A DNA stretch of 11,868 bases from Acidobacteriaceae bacterium (GCA_003151875.1 PLYW01000122.1:29111-40978); one strand, 5' to 3'. Positions 1 through 8,358 are shown, numbered from the stretch's first letter. Program-made: numbers and translations. The notes: generated by a model from the sequence alone, not told the origin.

Positions 1-2729
1 TCGCGGAAGACCTCGATGGTGATGTGCCACTCTCCGTCCCACTTCATCGAGTAGTGGTCCGTGGAGTCGGGCATCACGGCGTTATAGCGGGTCAGCGTGT
101 ATCCGCCGGGCAGAGTGAGATGATCGAGGTCCTTGTTCATCTTCAGGATGGCGTAGACCGGACTCTCTTCGGCGCCAGCGACGTCTCCCGTGACATACAC
201 GACTCGGCGCAGATTCTTGTGATAAATGCTGGGCTCGATGGTCTTGTGTTCGACGATGACCAACTCCCGCAGCGAGACCATGCCGCCGTCTGCGCCGGGC
301 AGGCGGATATTCTCCAGGCCCTGTTCGGAGGAACGATCGGCGCGGTCGAGTTCGACGATTGCGGGCACAGGCTCGCGCGAGGTCTGATCGTGGACCAGGC
401 CGACCTGAGTTCCGGAGACGGCGAGCGCCAGTGCGTGTGCGACCTCGGAGACCGCGATGCCATGCTGCGCGGCCTTTACCTCATCCACGCGCATCACCAT
501 TCTCGGCTGAGGGTCTTCGACGTACCAGTCGGTGTCGACGACTCCCGGGGTGTGCTGGAAGATTGACTTGATCTGCTGGGCGACTTGCGTCTGACCGGCG
601 AGATCGGGGCCGTAAACCTCTGCGACGAGCGTCTGGACAACGGGGGGGCCGGGCGGAACCTCGCTCACCTGGATGCGAGCGCCGTACTGATTGCCGATGG
701 CATCCATCAGCGGCCGAAGTCGCTTTGCGATCGCATGGCTCTGCACGCTGCGCTGTTTCGCCGGCAGGAGGTTGACCTGGATATCGGCCTGGTTGGGTTG
801 GCGGCGCATGTAGTAGTGGCGCACCAGTCCGTTGAAATTATAGGGGCCGGAGGTGCCGGTGTAGGTCTGGTAGTTCAGGACGTCGGGCTGCCGCGCAAGC
901 TCGTCGCCGAGAGCCTGGGCGACTCGGGCCGTCTGTTCGAGCGGCGTTCCGTCAGGCATATTGATGATGACCTGCAGTTCGCTCTTGTTGTCGAACGGCA
1001 GCATCTTCACGCGCACCAGCCCAGTAGGCACCAGCGCCACCGAGATCAGCAGCAGCACCGCGACTCCGATGAAGAAGAAGAGTCGGTTGCGCGGCGAGCG
1101 GATCAGCGGCGTCATAATGCGGCGATAGAGTCTGGTGCGCCAGTTCTCGGTCTCGGGTTCCAGTATCTTGGCCCCGCCGAGGTGCTTTCCGAGAAGGCGG
1201 AGCGCGGCCCAGGGCGAAACTACGAAAGCAACCAGCAGCGAGAAGAGCATTGCCGCGGAGGCTCCCACAGGAATGGGACGCATGTACGGCCCCATAAGAC
1301 CGCGGACAAAGGCCATCGGCAGGACTGCTGCGATCACAGCGAAGGTGGCCAGGATGGTGGGGTTGCCCACTTCGGCGACTGCCTCCACCGCGACTTCGCT
1401 CATCGGCCGGCCGTGGCTCTCCGGGAGGCGGAAGTGGCGCACCATATTCTCGACGACAACAATGGCGTCGTCCACGAGAATGCCGATGCTGAAGATCAAG
1501 GCGAAGAGCGTGACGCGATTGATGGTGTAGCCGAGGAAATAGAACACCGACATGGTGAGCGCGAGCGTGACCGGAATAGCCAGCAGAACGACACCCGACT
1601 CACGCCATCCCAGGAAGAGCGCGACCAGCAGGGTTACGGAAAGCGTCGCCAGCAGTAGGTGCTCGAGCAGTTCGTCGGACTTGTCCTTGGCCGTCTCTCC
1701 GTAATTGCGGGTGGTGGTGACGGTCACGTCGTTGGGCACTGTCACGCCCTGCATCCGATGTACGCTGGCGAGGACGGCATTCGAAATATCCGTGGCATTG
1801 GTGCCTTTGCGTTTCGCCACGGTGATGGTCACTGCCGGGTATTGCCCCACTGCCGACGTACCTGCATTGCGTGAGTTTGCCGTGCCGAAGACCACGTAGT
1901 CGGAGGGATCGGCAGCGCCGTCGACGATCTTGTCGGCAACGTCGCGTAAATAGACCGGCTGCCCGCGGACTACGCCTACTATAACGGCTTCGAGGTCTTC
2001 CTGGCGGGTGAAGATGTTGCCGACGTCGACTCGGATCTCCTGGTTATTCTCGGCGAAGTTGCCCGCCTGCAGAGTTGCGTTTGCGGCTTGCAGATGGCCA
2101 ACTAGGGCCATGGGCGAGATGCCGTAGGCATTGAGCTTCCCGGTGCTGAGTTCGACGCGCATGGTCCGCGGCAGTCCGCCGATGATCGTCGTCTCCGAAA
2201 CATCGGAGATCTGCTCGAAGTTGTGTTGCATTTCGGCCGCGATGGCGCGAAGTTGATAGCCGTTGTAGTGCTCGCCCCACAGCGTGAGGGCCAGGATCGG
2301 GACATCGTCGATTGAGCGGGCCTTGATGAGCGGCTGCGAGACTCCCGGCGGCATGCGATCGAAGTTGGAGTAGAGCTTGCTATAGACCTTGATGAGCGCA
2401 TCTTCCTGGGGCGTGCCGACCAGGAAGCGGACGATCACCAGGCTCTGTCCGGGGGCCGATGTGGAGTAGACATATTCGACGCCAGAAATCTCGTGCACCA
2501 GACTCTCGATCGGCAGCGTGACGCGCTGTTCCACCTCAGCCGGAGACGCACCGGGCATAGCGGTGGTGATGTCCAACATCGGGACCAGGATCTGCGGCTC
2601 CTCTTCGCGAGGAATGATCGCAACCGCGAACGCTCCGATTGCCAGTGACGCAGCGATGAAGAGCGGCGTCAGCTTGGAGTTGAGAAAGGTGTGAGCCAGC
2701 TTCCCGGCGATGCCAAGATCCTGCTTCAT
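1..2729 (-). CDS. RND-family efflux pump permease, AcrB-like (partial, C-terminus outside window)
   Basis: This is the inner-membrane proton-driven pump of a tripartite efflux system. I translated the N-terminus and several internal and distal segments of the minus strand and found them open and in one frame; the reading continues past position 1, giving about 909 residues of the 1040-1070 usual for the family. Residues 1-45 give the first membrane span followed by PREEEPQILVPMLDI. The fourth-span proton-relay motif GILVDDAIVVVENMVRH carries Asp420 and Asp421, as in AcrB-type pumps rather than the DG form of heavy-metal CzcA pumps. The visible part ends in YSMKWDGEWHITIEVF, just before the second membrane half, so the matching lysine of TM10 cannot be checked. 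The start ATG overlaps the adaptor stop codon (ATGA) and has GAGG 8-10 bases upstream. The substrate cannot be told from sequence; the subfamily is usually filed as acriflavin-resistance-like. Confidence 0.93.
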   Translation of the reverse strand, partial: MKQDLGIAGKLAHTFLNSKLTPLFIAASLAIGAFAVAIIPREEEPQILVPMLDITTAMPGASPAEVEQRVTLPIESLVHEISGVEYVYSTSAPGQSLVIVRFLVGTPQEDALIKVYSKLYSNFDRMPPGVSQPLIKARSIDDVPILALTLWGEHYNGYQLRAIAAEMQHNFEQISDVSETTIIGGLPRTMRVELSTGKLNAYGISPMALVGHLQAANATLQAGNFAENNQEIRVDVGNIFTRQEDLEAVIVGVVRGQPVYLRDVADKIVDGAADPSDYVVFGTANSRNAGTSAVGQYPAVTITVAKRKGTNATDISNAVLASVHRMQGVTVPNDVTVTTTRNYGETAKDKSDELLEHLLLATLSVTLLVALFLGWRESGVVLLAIPVTLALTMSVFYFLGYTINRVTLFALIFSIGILVDDAIVVVENMVRHFRLPESHGRPMSEVAVEAVAEVGNPTILATFAVIAAVLPMAFVRGLMGPYMRPIPVGASAAMLFSLLVAFVVSPWAALRLLGKHLGGAKILEPETENWRTRLYRRIMTPLIRSPRNRLFFFIGVAVLLLISVALVPTGLVRVKMLPFDNKSELQVIINMPDGTPLEQTARVAQALGDELARQPDVLNYQTYTGTSGPYNFNGLVRHYYMRRQPNQADIQVNLLPAKQRSVQSHAIAKRLRPLMDAIGNQYGARIQVSEVPPGPPVVQTLVAEVYGPDLAGQTQVAQQIKSIFQHTPGVVDTDWYVEDPQPRMVMRVDEVKAAQHGIAVSEVAHALALAVSGTQVGLVHDQTSREPVPAIVELDRADRSSEQGLENIRLPGADGGMVSLRELVIVEHKTIEPSIYHKNLRRVVYVTGDVAGAEESPVYAILKMNKDLDHLTLPGGYTLTRYNAVMPDSTDHYSMKWDGEWHITIEVFR

Positions 2730-3838
2730 CGCTGGACCTCGATGCGCTTGCCGGCGATGTCGCGGTCAGCGGGGTCGTCCACAAGCTGTTCGCCGGGGGA
2801 TACGCCCGACAGAACTTCTACGAGATCGCCCTGTGCCGCGCCGAGGGTGAGATAACGGAGTTGCGCGATTCCCTGAGCGTCGAGAACATACGCACAGACC
2901 AGCGATCCGCGGGAAACGACAGCGGAACGCGGAATGACTATCGCCTGGCGGACGCCGTTGGCAAACTCCGTTGTTCCATACATGCCTGCGCGCAGTTGGC
3001 CTGAGGAAGGCAGGTCAATCTTGACAGTAAAACTGTGACTGGCAGGATCGGCTGCTGGGTCGATCTCCGCCACAGTTCCCGTAATATTCGCGGAAGACGC
3101 CCCATCAATCGCAACCTGCACCTTCATCCCCTTGTGGACGGTGGCGATTGCCGACTCATCCACTGTGGCTTGCAGTTGCAGCGCTCCGGCCTGATCGACC
3201 TGAAGCAAGGGGACGCCCGGCGAGGCCAGTGTCCCCGGATCGGCCATCCGTGCTGTTACGACTCCCGCAAAGGGCGCCACCAGATGGGTATAGCCGAGCA
3301 TGGTGTGGGCGCCGGTTTCCTGGGCGCGCGCCGCGTCGGTTTGTGAGCGCACTGCCTCGAGCCTGGCGGAAGCTGCGGCAGCCCGCTGTGCAACTTCGTC
3401 CATCTCCTGCGGGCTGACACTCTTCTCGGCCTGAAGTTGCCGATATCGGTCTAGTGTGCTGGCAGCCAGCTTTGCATCGGTTTGCGCGGCAGCCTGCTGC
3501 TGTTGAGCAGCCTTGACTCCTGCTTGTGCCTGGTCCACCGACGCGCGCAACGCAGCGTCGTCGAGCACGGCCAGAGTTTGTCCCGCTCGCACGCTGTCTC
3601 CCTCGCGAACCAGAACCTGCTGGATACGGCCGACAACTTGTGCTGACACAATCGCCGTCTCCCGTGCGTGAACAGTCCCCGTCGAATGGATGTTCAGAGG
3701 AACCTGTTGCTGCTGGCTCTGGACAACCCGCGCCTGCATGGTTTCGACGACAGCCGGTGATGCCGACTCGCCGCTATGGCAGCCGACCATCGTTGCCGCG
3801 AAAACGGTAAGCAAACTCGCTCGTAATACGATCCTCAT
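2726..3838 (-). CDS. RND efflux periplasmic adaptor lipoprotein (HlyD/MFP family)
   Basis: The 370-residue adaptor links the inner-membrane pump to the outer-membrane channel across the periplasm. Residues 1-20 form a lipoprotein signal ending in MVGC, so Cys20 is the probable lipidated residue, although Met at -3 makes the lipobox slightly unusual. Residues 53-95 are the first half of the lipoyl/biotinyl-like domain (VVGRIQQVLVREGDSVRAGQ). Residues 97-175 are rich in Ala, Gln and Glu and form the alpha-helical hairpin that contacts TolC. The second lipoyl half begins at YTHLVAPFAGVVTARM (183-198), followed by beta-barrel and membrane-proximal domains to residue 370. An excellent ribosome site, GGAGG, lies 7 bases before the ATG. 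The ATG overlaps the TolC stop codon and the gene's own TGA overlaps the pump ATG, so the three genes are coupled. Length is normal for the family. Confidence 0.95.
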   Translation of the reverse strand: MRIVLRASLLTVFAATMVGCHSGESASPAVVETMQARVVQSQQQQVPLNIHSTGTVHARETAIVSAQVVGRIQQVLVREGDSVRAGQTLAVLDDAALRASVDQAQAGVKAAQQQQAAAQTDAKLAASTLDRYRQLQAEKSVSPQEMDEVAQRAAAASARLEAVRSQTDAARAQETGAHTMLGYTHLVAPFAGVVTARMADPGTLASPGVPLLQVDQAGALQLQATVDESAIATVHKGMKVQVAIDGASSANITGTVAEIDPAADPASHSFTVKIDLPSSGQLRAGMYGTTEFANGVRQAIVIPRSAVVSRGSLVCAYVLDAQGIAQLRYLTLGAAQGDLVEVLSGVSPGEQLVDDPADRDIAGKRIEVQR

Positions 3839-5190
3839 TGCAAATCCTCCGCCGCAGCGGGAGTCAGTGTCCCGGTTGCGTAAAGTAGCTCAGCATAGGC
3901 CATGGCATTTCCGTAGACCGCATGCCAGTAGCTCGATTGACTCTGTCTCTCCGCGTCTTCGGCCCGCAGCAGATCGGTGATGTTGGCAAGTCCCGCGCCA
4001 TAACGGTTCTTGAGTATGCGAAGGCTCTCCGCCGACTGGTCCAGTGCGGCCTGCGCTGTCTCCAGCGAGAGTTCCGCCGTCCTCCGGTGGATGTGCGCCT
4101 GGCTTACTTCGAGCCGAACATGCTGTTGCGAGGCAGACAGTTGCGCGTCGATCTTCTGTTTCGCCGCGGTCTGCTGCGCAAGCTGGGCGCGTTTGCCCAA
4201 AGGCAGGATGTCGACGCTGATCTGAACGCCAACCACCCAGTTGTTTCCACCCGAACTGCCCAGCGATCCGCGGTCTTCTTCCCAATTGCCGTAGGTATTC
4301 ACGACGGGGCCGAAGTTCGACTTCGCCGCTCTCAGGCCGGACGCCTGCGCCGATTGCGCCTGCGTCAGCGCTGTCAGATCTGGACGAGTCTTTGCGGCTG
4401 TTGCAAGCTCCTGCTCGAGCGGCAACTGGTCGAATGTATGCGGCTCAATCGGTTTGAGTTCCGATGCTTTGAGTTCCGGGGTCCCCATAGCCTCGCGCAA
4501 CTGCGCCCACGCAAGGTCCAGGTCGCCCTGGGCAGCAATCAGTTCCTGCTTGCGCGCGGCCACGTTGACCTGAGCCGACATCCGATCCGACTCGACGGCC
4601 AGACCCGCTTTGACGTGGTCGTCCACTGAAGCCAGCAACGCCGATGCGGTCTCCTGTTCATGCTGGGCTACGTCGATCTCGCGCTGTGCGTACAGCACCG
4701 CCTGGTATGCCGCGACCACGCTAAGCACGATCTGCTGGTCGACCGCCTTGTCGGAGGATGATGCGCTGGCTCGGAGAAGATCAGCACTGTGAATCTCTCT
4801 CTGTGTCTTGAACGAATCAAATGCCGTCCACGAACCGGAGAAACGGGTGGAGAAGTTGCCGATCGATGGAGGATGATTCAGTGCATCGAGCGCGAAGTCA
4901 GCTTGGGTGAACTGCCCCTGCCGGAGCCGGGTACCGAACGCATAGACCGGGTCGTCTCCGCGGGAGATGTCTTCCGTGAAGTTGAGATGGGGCAGCAGTT
5001 GGGTCCGCGCCATGGTTGCCGCCGACTTCGCTTCCTGGTCACCGGCGTGAGCGATGGCAGCCTGGGGGCTTTGTCCGAGAGCCTGATCTACGGCCTGACG
5101 GATTGTTAGAGGTTCTTGCGCAGATGCGGCCGATGCTCCCATGCAAAGGAGGAGAGAAAGGCCCAGAGCTCGATACATTCGAGAAATCAT
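3835..5190 (-). CDS. TolC-family outer-membrane efflux protein
   Basis: This 451-residue protein is the outer-membrane exit duct of the tripartite pump. Residues 1-24 are a signal peptide cleaved after ASA (before Gln25); the Cys at 16 is preceded by Leu and is not a lipobox. The mature protein is mostly long amphipathic helices rich in Ala, Gln and Glu, with two OEP repeats of about 200 residues. The first runs from LTIRQAVDQALGQSP; the second includes LRAAKSNFGPVVNTYGNWEE and the closing NRYGAGLANITDLLRAEDA, a hallmark of the family. The first ATG is preferred over the ATG four codons later because AAGGA lies about 11 bases upstream of it, a rather long spacing, while the second has no ribosome site. 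It is the first gene of the operon; its TGA overlaps the adaptor ATG by four bases. TolC-first order is less common than adaptor-first order. Confidence 0.95.
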   Translation of the reverse strand: MISRMYRALGLSLLLCMGASAASAQEPLTIRQAVDQALGQSPQAAIAHAGDQEAKSAATMARTQLLPHLNFTEDISRGDDPVYAFGTRLRQGQFTQADFALDALNHPPSIGNFSTRFSGSWTAFDSFKTQREIHSADLLRASASSSDKAVDQQIVLSVVAAYQAVLYAQREIDVAQHEQETASALLASVDDHVKAGLAVESDRMSAQVNVAARKQELIAAQGDLDLAWAQLREAMGTPELKASELKPIEPHTFDQLPLEQELATAAKTRPDLTALTQAQSAQASGLRAAKSNFGPVVNTYGNWEEDRGSLGSSGGNNWVVGVQISVDILPLGKRAQLAQQTAAKQKIDAQLSASQQHVRLEVSQAHIHRRTAELSLETAQAALDQSAESLRILKNRYGAGLANITDLLRAEDAERQSQSSYWHAVYGNAMAYAELLYATGTLTPAAAEDLQ

Positions 5191-5532
5191 TGGATGAAGT
5201 GTCCTTCGATGATGCGTTCATAGAGATAAAGTCACGGAACATGGAATTCGTTACAAAAAGCGTCAGACTAAACTTGCGCATGGTCGCGAAGCTCCAGACC
5301 GATACCGGCCCCAGAAGACACTTAAGTCAAACCATGCCTATGACATGGCGATCTACACCATTGCCGAAGGGGAAGTGCGGGGATTTGAGATCTGGCGGAA
5401 GATGGTGATCAAGGCAGGGAGGGATTGCGGCTCTGTGATTGCCGGCTTACCCCTTTGCTCCATTCAGAATGCGGCTCACCTGTGCGATCGAACATCTTCG
5501 ACCCGCATCGTCCGGACACCCCAGACCGTTCC
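5191..5532. other. Intergenic region between cydB 3' end and TolC-type gene 5' end
   Basis: These 342 bases hold no convincing gene: the frames I checked give no hydrophobic segment and no ribosome site before a credible start. No GC-rich hairpin with a T-tract follows cydB, so read-through cannot be excluded. The efflux operon promoter should be here. The minus strand has a -35-like TTGACT at 5330-5325, but the hexamer 17-18 bases further on (CGGTAT/GGTATC, about 5307-5301) is a poor -10. A short dyad CCATG-N7-CATGG lies at 5332-5348 just upstream of that -35-like sequence and is a weak operator candidate. No regulator gene adjoins the operon in this window. Confidence 0.5.
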
Positions 5533-6579
5533 TCAGTGGCCATAGGTATCGGCGTGCTGCGACACCTTGCCACGAAAGAGCCAGTAAACAATGCAGAAGT
5601 ACATGATGGCCAGCATCGTTCCAATCGCCCACCAGACCAGTCCAACCCTCAGCGTATAGGCGCCGGAGATCGCACTGGCAATGGTGATGGAAGGCATCGC
5701 GGGGTTGGTGGAGGGAAGCAGAACCGGGTACAGGCCTGCTGCCGCGCCACAGAGCATGGCGATGAGGTAGACACAGGAGGACACGAATGCACCCAGTTCG
5801 GACCGTTTGCGCAGGGCGATCACGACAGAGACGAGGCTGATGGCGACTCCAATGGGAGACAGGAAAGCTACCGGGTGATCGTGATAGTTGTGCAGCGAAT
5901 CCGGCCGGGCCAGGACGGTTGCGGGGATGGCGAGGACCGTGGCGATTGCAACGAAGGGCCAGAGTCGGCCTGCAGCAGCTCGCGCACGGAGCTGCAGGTC
6001 GCCCTCGGTCTTGAGTACGAGGTAGAGCGCTCCGTGGAGTGACAACGCCAGCAGAGCCATGACGCCACCGATGACCGTGTACCAATCGAGAATGCCCGGA
6101 TTTGGACCTGTCCGCCAGTTGGTCCACAGCGGGAGATAGAAGTAGTTGTCCGGGCCGATGGGAACGCCACGGACGACGTTGGCCAGGGCGGCACCGAAAA
6201 AGATCGCGAGCAGGGTACTTGCAAAGAAGAGTAGGCCGTCGAAGAAGCTGCGCCAGAGAGGATCTGCGAAATGCGACCGCAGTTCGATCGCAAGACCCCG
6301 CAGGATCAACAGCCAGAGAACGATCATAAGCGGCATATAGAATCCGCTGAACGACGACGCATAGAGCAACGGAAAGGCGAAGAACAGGGTACCGCCTGCT
6401 GCGAGCAGCCAGACCTCATTGCCGTCCCAGACAGGGCCGATCGCACGGATAGCCTGCTGCCGTTCGTCTTCCGTTCTGGCCACAAAGGGGAAGAGGATGC
6501 CGACTCCCAGATCGAAGCCGTCGAGCACTACATAGGCGGCGAGCATCACCGCGACGATCCAGAACCAGAGAGCTGCCAT
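5533..6579 (-). CDS. cydB: Cytochrome bd ubiquinol oxidase subunit II
   Basis: CydB is the haem-free partner of CydA in the quinol-oxidising, oxygen-reducing cytochrome bd complex of the cytoplasmic membrane. The 348-residue product is almost entirely hydrophobic with about eight or nine spans. It carries the family signatures DGFDLGVG at residues 20-27 and GPVWDGNEVWLLAAGG at 48-63, the latter matching the conserved WxGNxVWL block. The chosen ATG (MAALWFW) has a perfect AGGAGG six bases upstream and begins directly with the first membrane span. An in-frame ATG further upstream, at 6651, would add a charged, Pro/Arg-rich stretch overlapping the end of cydA and is rejected. Only ten bases separate it from the cydA stop, so the two are co-transcribed. 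No CydX-like micropeptide follows the stop codon. Confidence 0.97.
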   Translation of the reverse strand: MAALWFWIVAVMLAAYVVLDGFDLGVGILFPFVARTEDERQQAIRAIGPVWDGNEVWLLAAGGTLFFAFPLLYASSFSGFYMPLMIVLWLLILRGLAIELRSHFADPLWRSFFDGLLFFASTLLAIFFGAALANVVRGVPIGPDNYFYLPLWTNWRTGPNPGILDWYTVIGGVMALLALSLHGALYLVLKTEGDLQLRARAAAGRLWPFVAIATVLAIPATVLARPDSLHNYHDHPVAFLSPIGVAISLVSVVIALRKRSELGAFVSSCVYLIAMLCGAAAGLYPVLLPSTNPAMPSITIASAISGAYTLRVGLVWWAIGTMLAIMYFCIVYWLFRGKVSQHADTYGH

Positions 6580-6589
6580 GGCGCGCCTC

Positions 6590-7945
6590 CTAAGCGTTGG
6601 TAAGGGTTTGGCCGGCGGCGAGTTCCGTGGTCGAGTGCGGTCCCTTTTCAATGATGTTGTAGACCAGCATCACCCAGAGAATTGAAAGCACTGTATACAT
6701 ACCCAAAAAGCCGAGCAAGCTAAAAAGACTTGTGCCTGCGCCGACGTGCTTGGAATAGCCTTCCGAGGTTCGAATCAGGCCGTACACAAGCCATGGCTGG
6801 CGACCGATCTCGGCTGTCATCCAACCGGCAGTATTCGCGATATACGGAAGCGGAAAGCTCAAAAGGATTGGCCACAGCACCCAACGGGCGGTATAGAGCT
6901 TGCCGCGCCAAAGGAGAAAACCCGCGATGGACATAAGGGCGGCGAAGTAGGTTCCGAGTCCCGCCATGATGTGGTAGCTGTAGAACAGCAGTGGGAGCGT
7001 CGAGGGCCACTGATCCTTGGGATACGCGTCCAGGCCATTCACTTCAGCCGCGGTCGTGCCGTAGATCAGAAAGCTCAGGACCTTATTGACGGCAATTGGG
7101 TTGTCAATCTTTTGGCCTTCGATGTCCGGCTGGCCCATCAGCACGATCGGCGCGCCTTTTTCCGAGTGGAACAGACCCTCCATCCCTGCGATGGCAATCG
7201 GCTGGTTCTTCGCCATGTACTTGCCGTGAAGGTCGCCGGTTGGAAAGATCTGTGCGACACAGGACAAGACGCCTGCGATGACTCCCACTCGTAGGAAGAT
7301 TCGTCCAAAACCGCTGTCTCGCTTTTGGAGGATGTAGAGCGCTCCAACCGAGGACATGACAAAGGATGCCGTGACGACTGCCCCGCACATATTATGTGCA
7401 TATTGAAGCCAAGCCCACGGATTCATCATCAGGCCCCAGAAACTCGTTACCTCGTAGACTCCGTTGGGCAGCAGCCGGTAGGCGACCGGATGCTGCATCC
7501 AGGCATCGGTGACGATGATAAAGAAGCCGGAGATCCACGAGCCGACAAACACCAGAACCGCTGCTCCCCAATGAGCGAAGCGGGAAAGCCGCTTTTCTCC
7601 GAAGAGAAACAGGCCAAGAAAGGAGGACTCCAGGAAGAAGGAGAATACTCCCTCCATTGCAAGCGGCTGGCCGATGACCCCGCCGGTGCGGCGGGAGAAT
7701 TCCGACCAATTCGTCCCGAACTGGAACTCCATGGGAATACCCGTGACGACGCCCAGCAGGAAGTTCACAGCAAAGATCCGCGCCCAGAAACGAGCGGAGT
7801 CGTTGTAGCGTTCGTCCTGAGTGCGGAGGGCCATCGTCTTGAGCACGACGATGAGCAGTGCCAGCCCCATTGTCAATTGCGGAAAGAGATAGTGGTAGGT
7901 AATCGTAAAAGCGAAGTGAATTCTATGCAGCGTAAGTGCGTCCAT
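6590..7945 (-). CDS. cydA: Cytochrome bd ubiquinol oxidase subunit I, short Q-loop type
   Basis: CydA binds haems b558, b595 and d and carries quinol oxidation and oxygen reduction. The 451 residues contain the ligands expected from E. coli CydA: His18 in TYHYLFPQLTMG (haem b595), His184 in QYAHNM and Met327 in YHIMAG (haem b558), and the proton-path/haem glutamates Glu98 and Glu106 in AMEGVFSFFLESSF. EFQFGTNWSEFSR (73-85) and GRQPW (381-385) are family hallmarks. The periplasmic Q-loop after GDLHGKYMAKNQP (238-249), with the conserved Glu256, is short, accounting for much of the difference from the roughly 522-residue E. coli enzyme. This places it with short-loop oxidases, some of which are cyanide-tolerant; that property cannot be read from sequence. 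An AGAGGA ribosome site lies about ten bases before the ATG. It heads the cydAB operon and faces a divergent small gene. Confidence 0.97.
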   Translation of the reverse strand: MDALTLHRIHFAFTITYHYLFPQLTMGLALLIVVLKTMALRTQDERYNDSARFWARIFAVNFLLGVVTGIPMEFQFGTNWSEFSRRTGGVIGQPLAMEGVFSFFLESSFLGLFLFGEKRLSRFAHWGAAVLVFVGSWISGFFIIVTDAWMQHPVAYRLLPNGVYEVTSFWGLMMNPWAWLQYAHNMCGAVVTASFVMSSVGALYILQKRDSGFGRIFLRVGVIAGVLSCVAQIFPTGDLHGKYMAKNQPIAIAGMEGLFHSEKGAPIVLMGQPDIEGQKIDNPIAVNKVLSFLIYGTTAAEVNGLDAYPKDQWPSTLPLLFYSYHIMAGLGTYFAALMSIAGFLLWRGKLYTARWVLWPILLSFPLPYIANTAGWMTAEIGRQPWLVYGLIRTSEGYSKHVGAGTSLFSLLGFLGMYTVLSILWVMLVYNIIEKGPHSTTELAAGQTLTNA

Positions 7946-8118
7946 CTAGAGTCAGTCCTCTTTCACACAGCATACCCCTCAAAGTGGTTTGCGACTTTCC
8001 GATCCTCTCTCGATTGCTTACAAGATCGTCCTAAGAGTTTGACGAGGTCGCACGAACCGCGGATCGATCATACAAGCCACAGCCTAAGGCCAGTGACTGG
8101 CTTGGCGGGGAGCAACTC
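7946..8118. promoter_or_regulatory. Divergent control region between cydA and a 59-codon plus-strand gene
   Basis: These 173 bases must hold the cydA promoter on the minus strand and probably that of the small gene starting at 8119. I see no FNR-type TTGATNNNNATCAA and no obvious Rex site. A TTGACG at 8039-8044 on the plus strand could be a -35 element but has no good -10 partner. The half nearest the small gene contains the paired inverted repeats listed separately. A minor AAAGT-N8-ACTTT dyad at 7981-7998 lies about 36 bases upstream of the cydA ATG. Confidence 0.45.
8073..8104 (+). repeat. Nested, mutually exclusive inverted repeats upstream of the 59-codon gene
   Basis: CAAGCCA at 8073-8079 is the reverse complement of TGGCTTG at 8098-8104 (loop of 18). 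Inside it, GCCAGTGACTGGC at 8089-8101 is a near-perfect odd palindrome. Both pairings use bases 8098-8101, so an RNA could form only one at a time: a seven-pair outer stem, or an inner stem of up to six pairs (8087-8092 with 8098-8103, one G-U) and a GUGAC loop. The structure ends beside the ribosome site GGGGAG at 8107-8112. It may equally be a protein operator on DNA. Confidence 0.5.
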
Positions 8119-8298
8119 ATGGCCACGAATCGGAACGATGTGAGCCCGGAAGAACAGAATCCACCGTGGCTTGGGTTTGCAAAGCTTCTGTTCATAGTGA
8201 TCTTGACCCTCACGGCTTTCCTGCTTACCAGAAGCATGGTGCGCCACCACTTTTTTAGCGGAGGCCAGCAAAACCGACACGACACCACCGAACCATGA
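8119..8298 (+). CDS. Small single-span membrane protein of unknown function (59 aa)
   Basis: I do not recognise this family. The reading frame gives a hydrophilic N-terminus (MATNRNDVSPEEQNPPW), a clear hydrophobic span at about residues 19-36 (AKLLFIVILTLTAFLL), then a basic, histidine- and glutamine-rich tail (RSMVRHHFFSGGQQNRHD). GGGGAG lies six bases before the ATG, a good ribosome site. The net charge pattern suggests a short cytoplasmic N-terminus, but the orientation is uncertain because both flanks contain charged residues. It is transcribed away from cydA and towards the 47-residue gene on the other strand. It is not CydX-like, since it lacks the short aromatic N-terminus (MWYFAW) of that family. 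The ribosome site, the organised topology and the otherwise empty gap support a real gene; conservation has not been tested. Confidence 0.62.
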   Translation: MATNRNDVSPEEQNPPWLGFAKLLFIVILTLTAFLLTRSMVRHHFFSGGQQNRHDTTEP

Positions 8299-8358
8299 TG
8301 GTTTCGATAGCGCAGGTAAAACGCGGACTCGCAGGTGTCAGTGCCCAGATGAAAGGGT

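Noticed and set aside
585..1658. Long plus-strand open frame of 357 codons
   Set aside because: It lies antisense to the RND pump gene. Its composition (Arg, His, Asp and Gln rich) is typical of a shadow frame, and the minus strand encodes a recognisable AcrB-like protein across the same bases.
3922..4629. Plus-strand frame of 235 codons
   Set aside because: Antisense to the TolC-type gene and Arg-rich without a recognisable family.
5302..5330. Possible sigma-70 promoter on the minus strand for the efflux operon
   Set aside because: TTGACT is a fair -35 but the -10 hexamer at 17-18 bases has too few matches to call as a separate feature.
5409..5532. CydX-like micropeptide after cydB
   Set aside because: Short frames here have no hydrophobic span and no aromatic N-terminus of the CydX type.
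5447..6127. Minus-strand frame ending downstream of cydB, with an apparent SRILNG motif at its end
   Set aside because: It is an alternate frame of cydB; the motif is a chance resemblance to a LacI-type helix-turn-helix and the rest of the product is not domain-like.
7946..8118. FNR or ArcA-like site for cydA
   Set aside because: I looked for TTGATNNNNATCAA and close variants on both strands and found none; no ArcA repeat pattern was clear.
7325..8143. Plus-strand open frame of 272 codons
   Set aside because: Antisense to cydA for most of its length, with a low-complexity hydrophilic product and no domain; it is explained by the GC-rich codons of cydA.
8291..8303. Palindrome AACCATGATGGTT at the stop codon of the 59-codon gene
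   Set aside because: It has a one-base centre and no T-tract, so it cannot be called an intrinsic terminator; a 6-base arm is easily due to chance.
8311..8336. Direct repeat CGCAGGT at 8311 and 8330
   Set aside because: Only seven bases, two copies, no context; consistent with chance.
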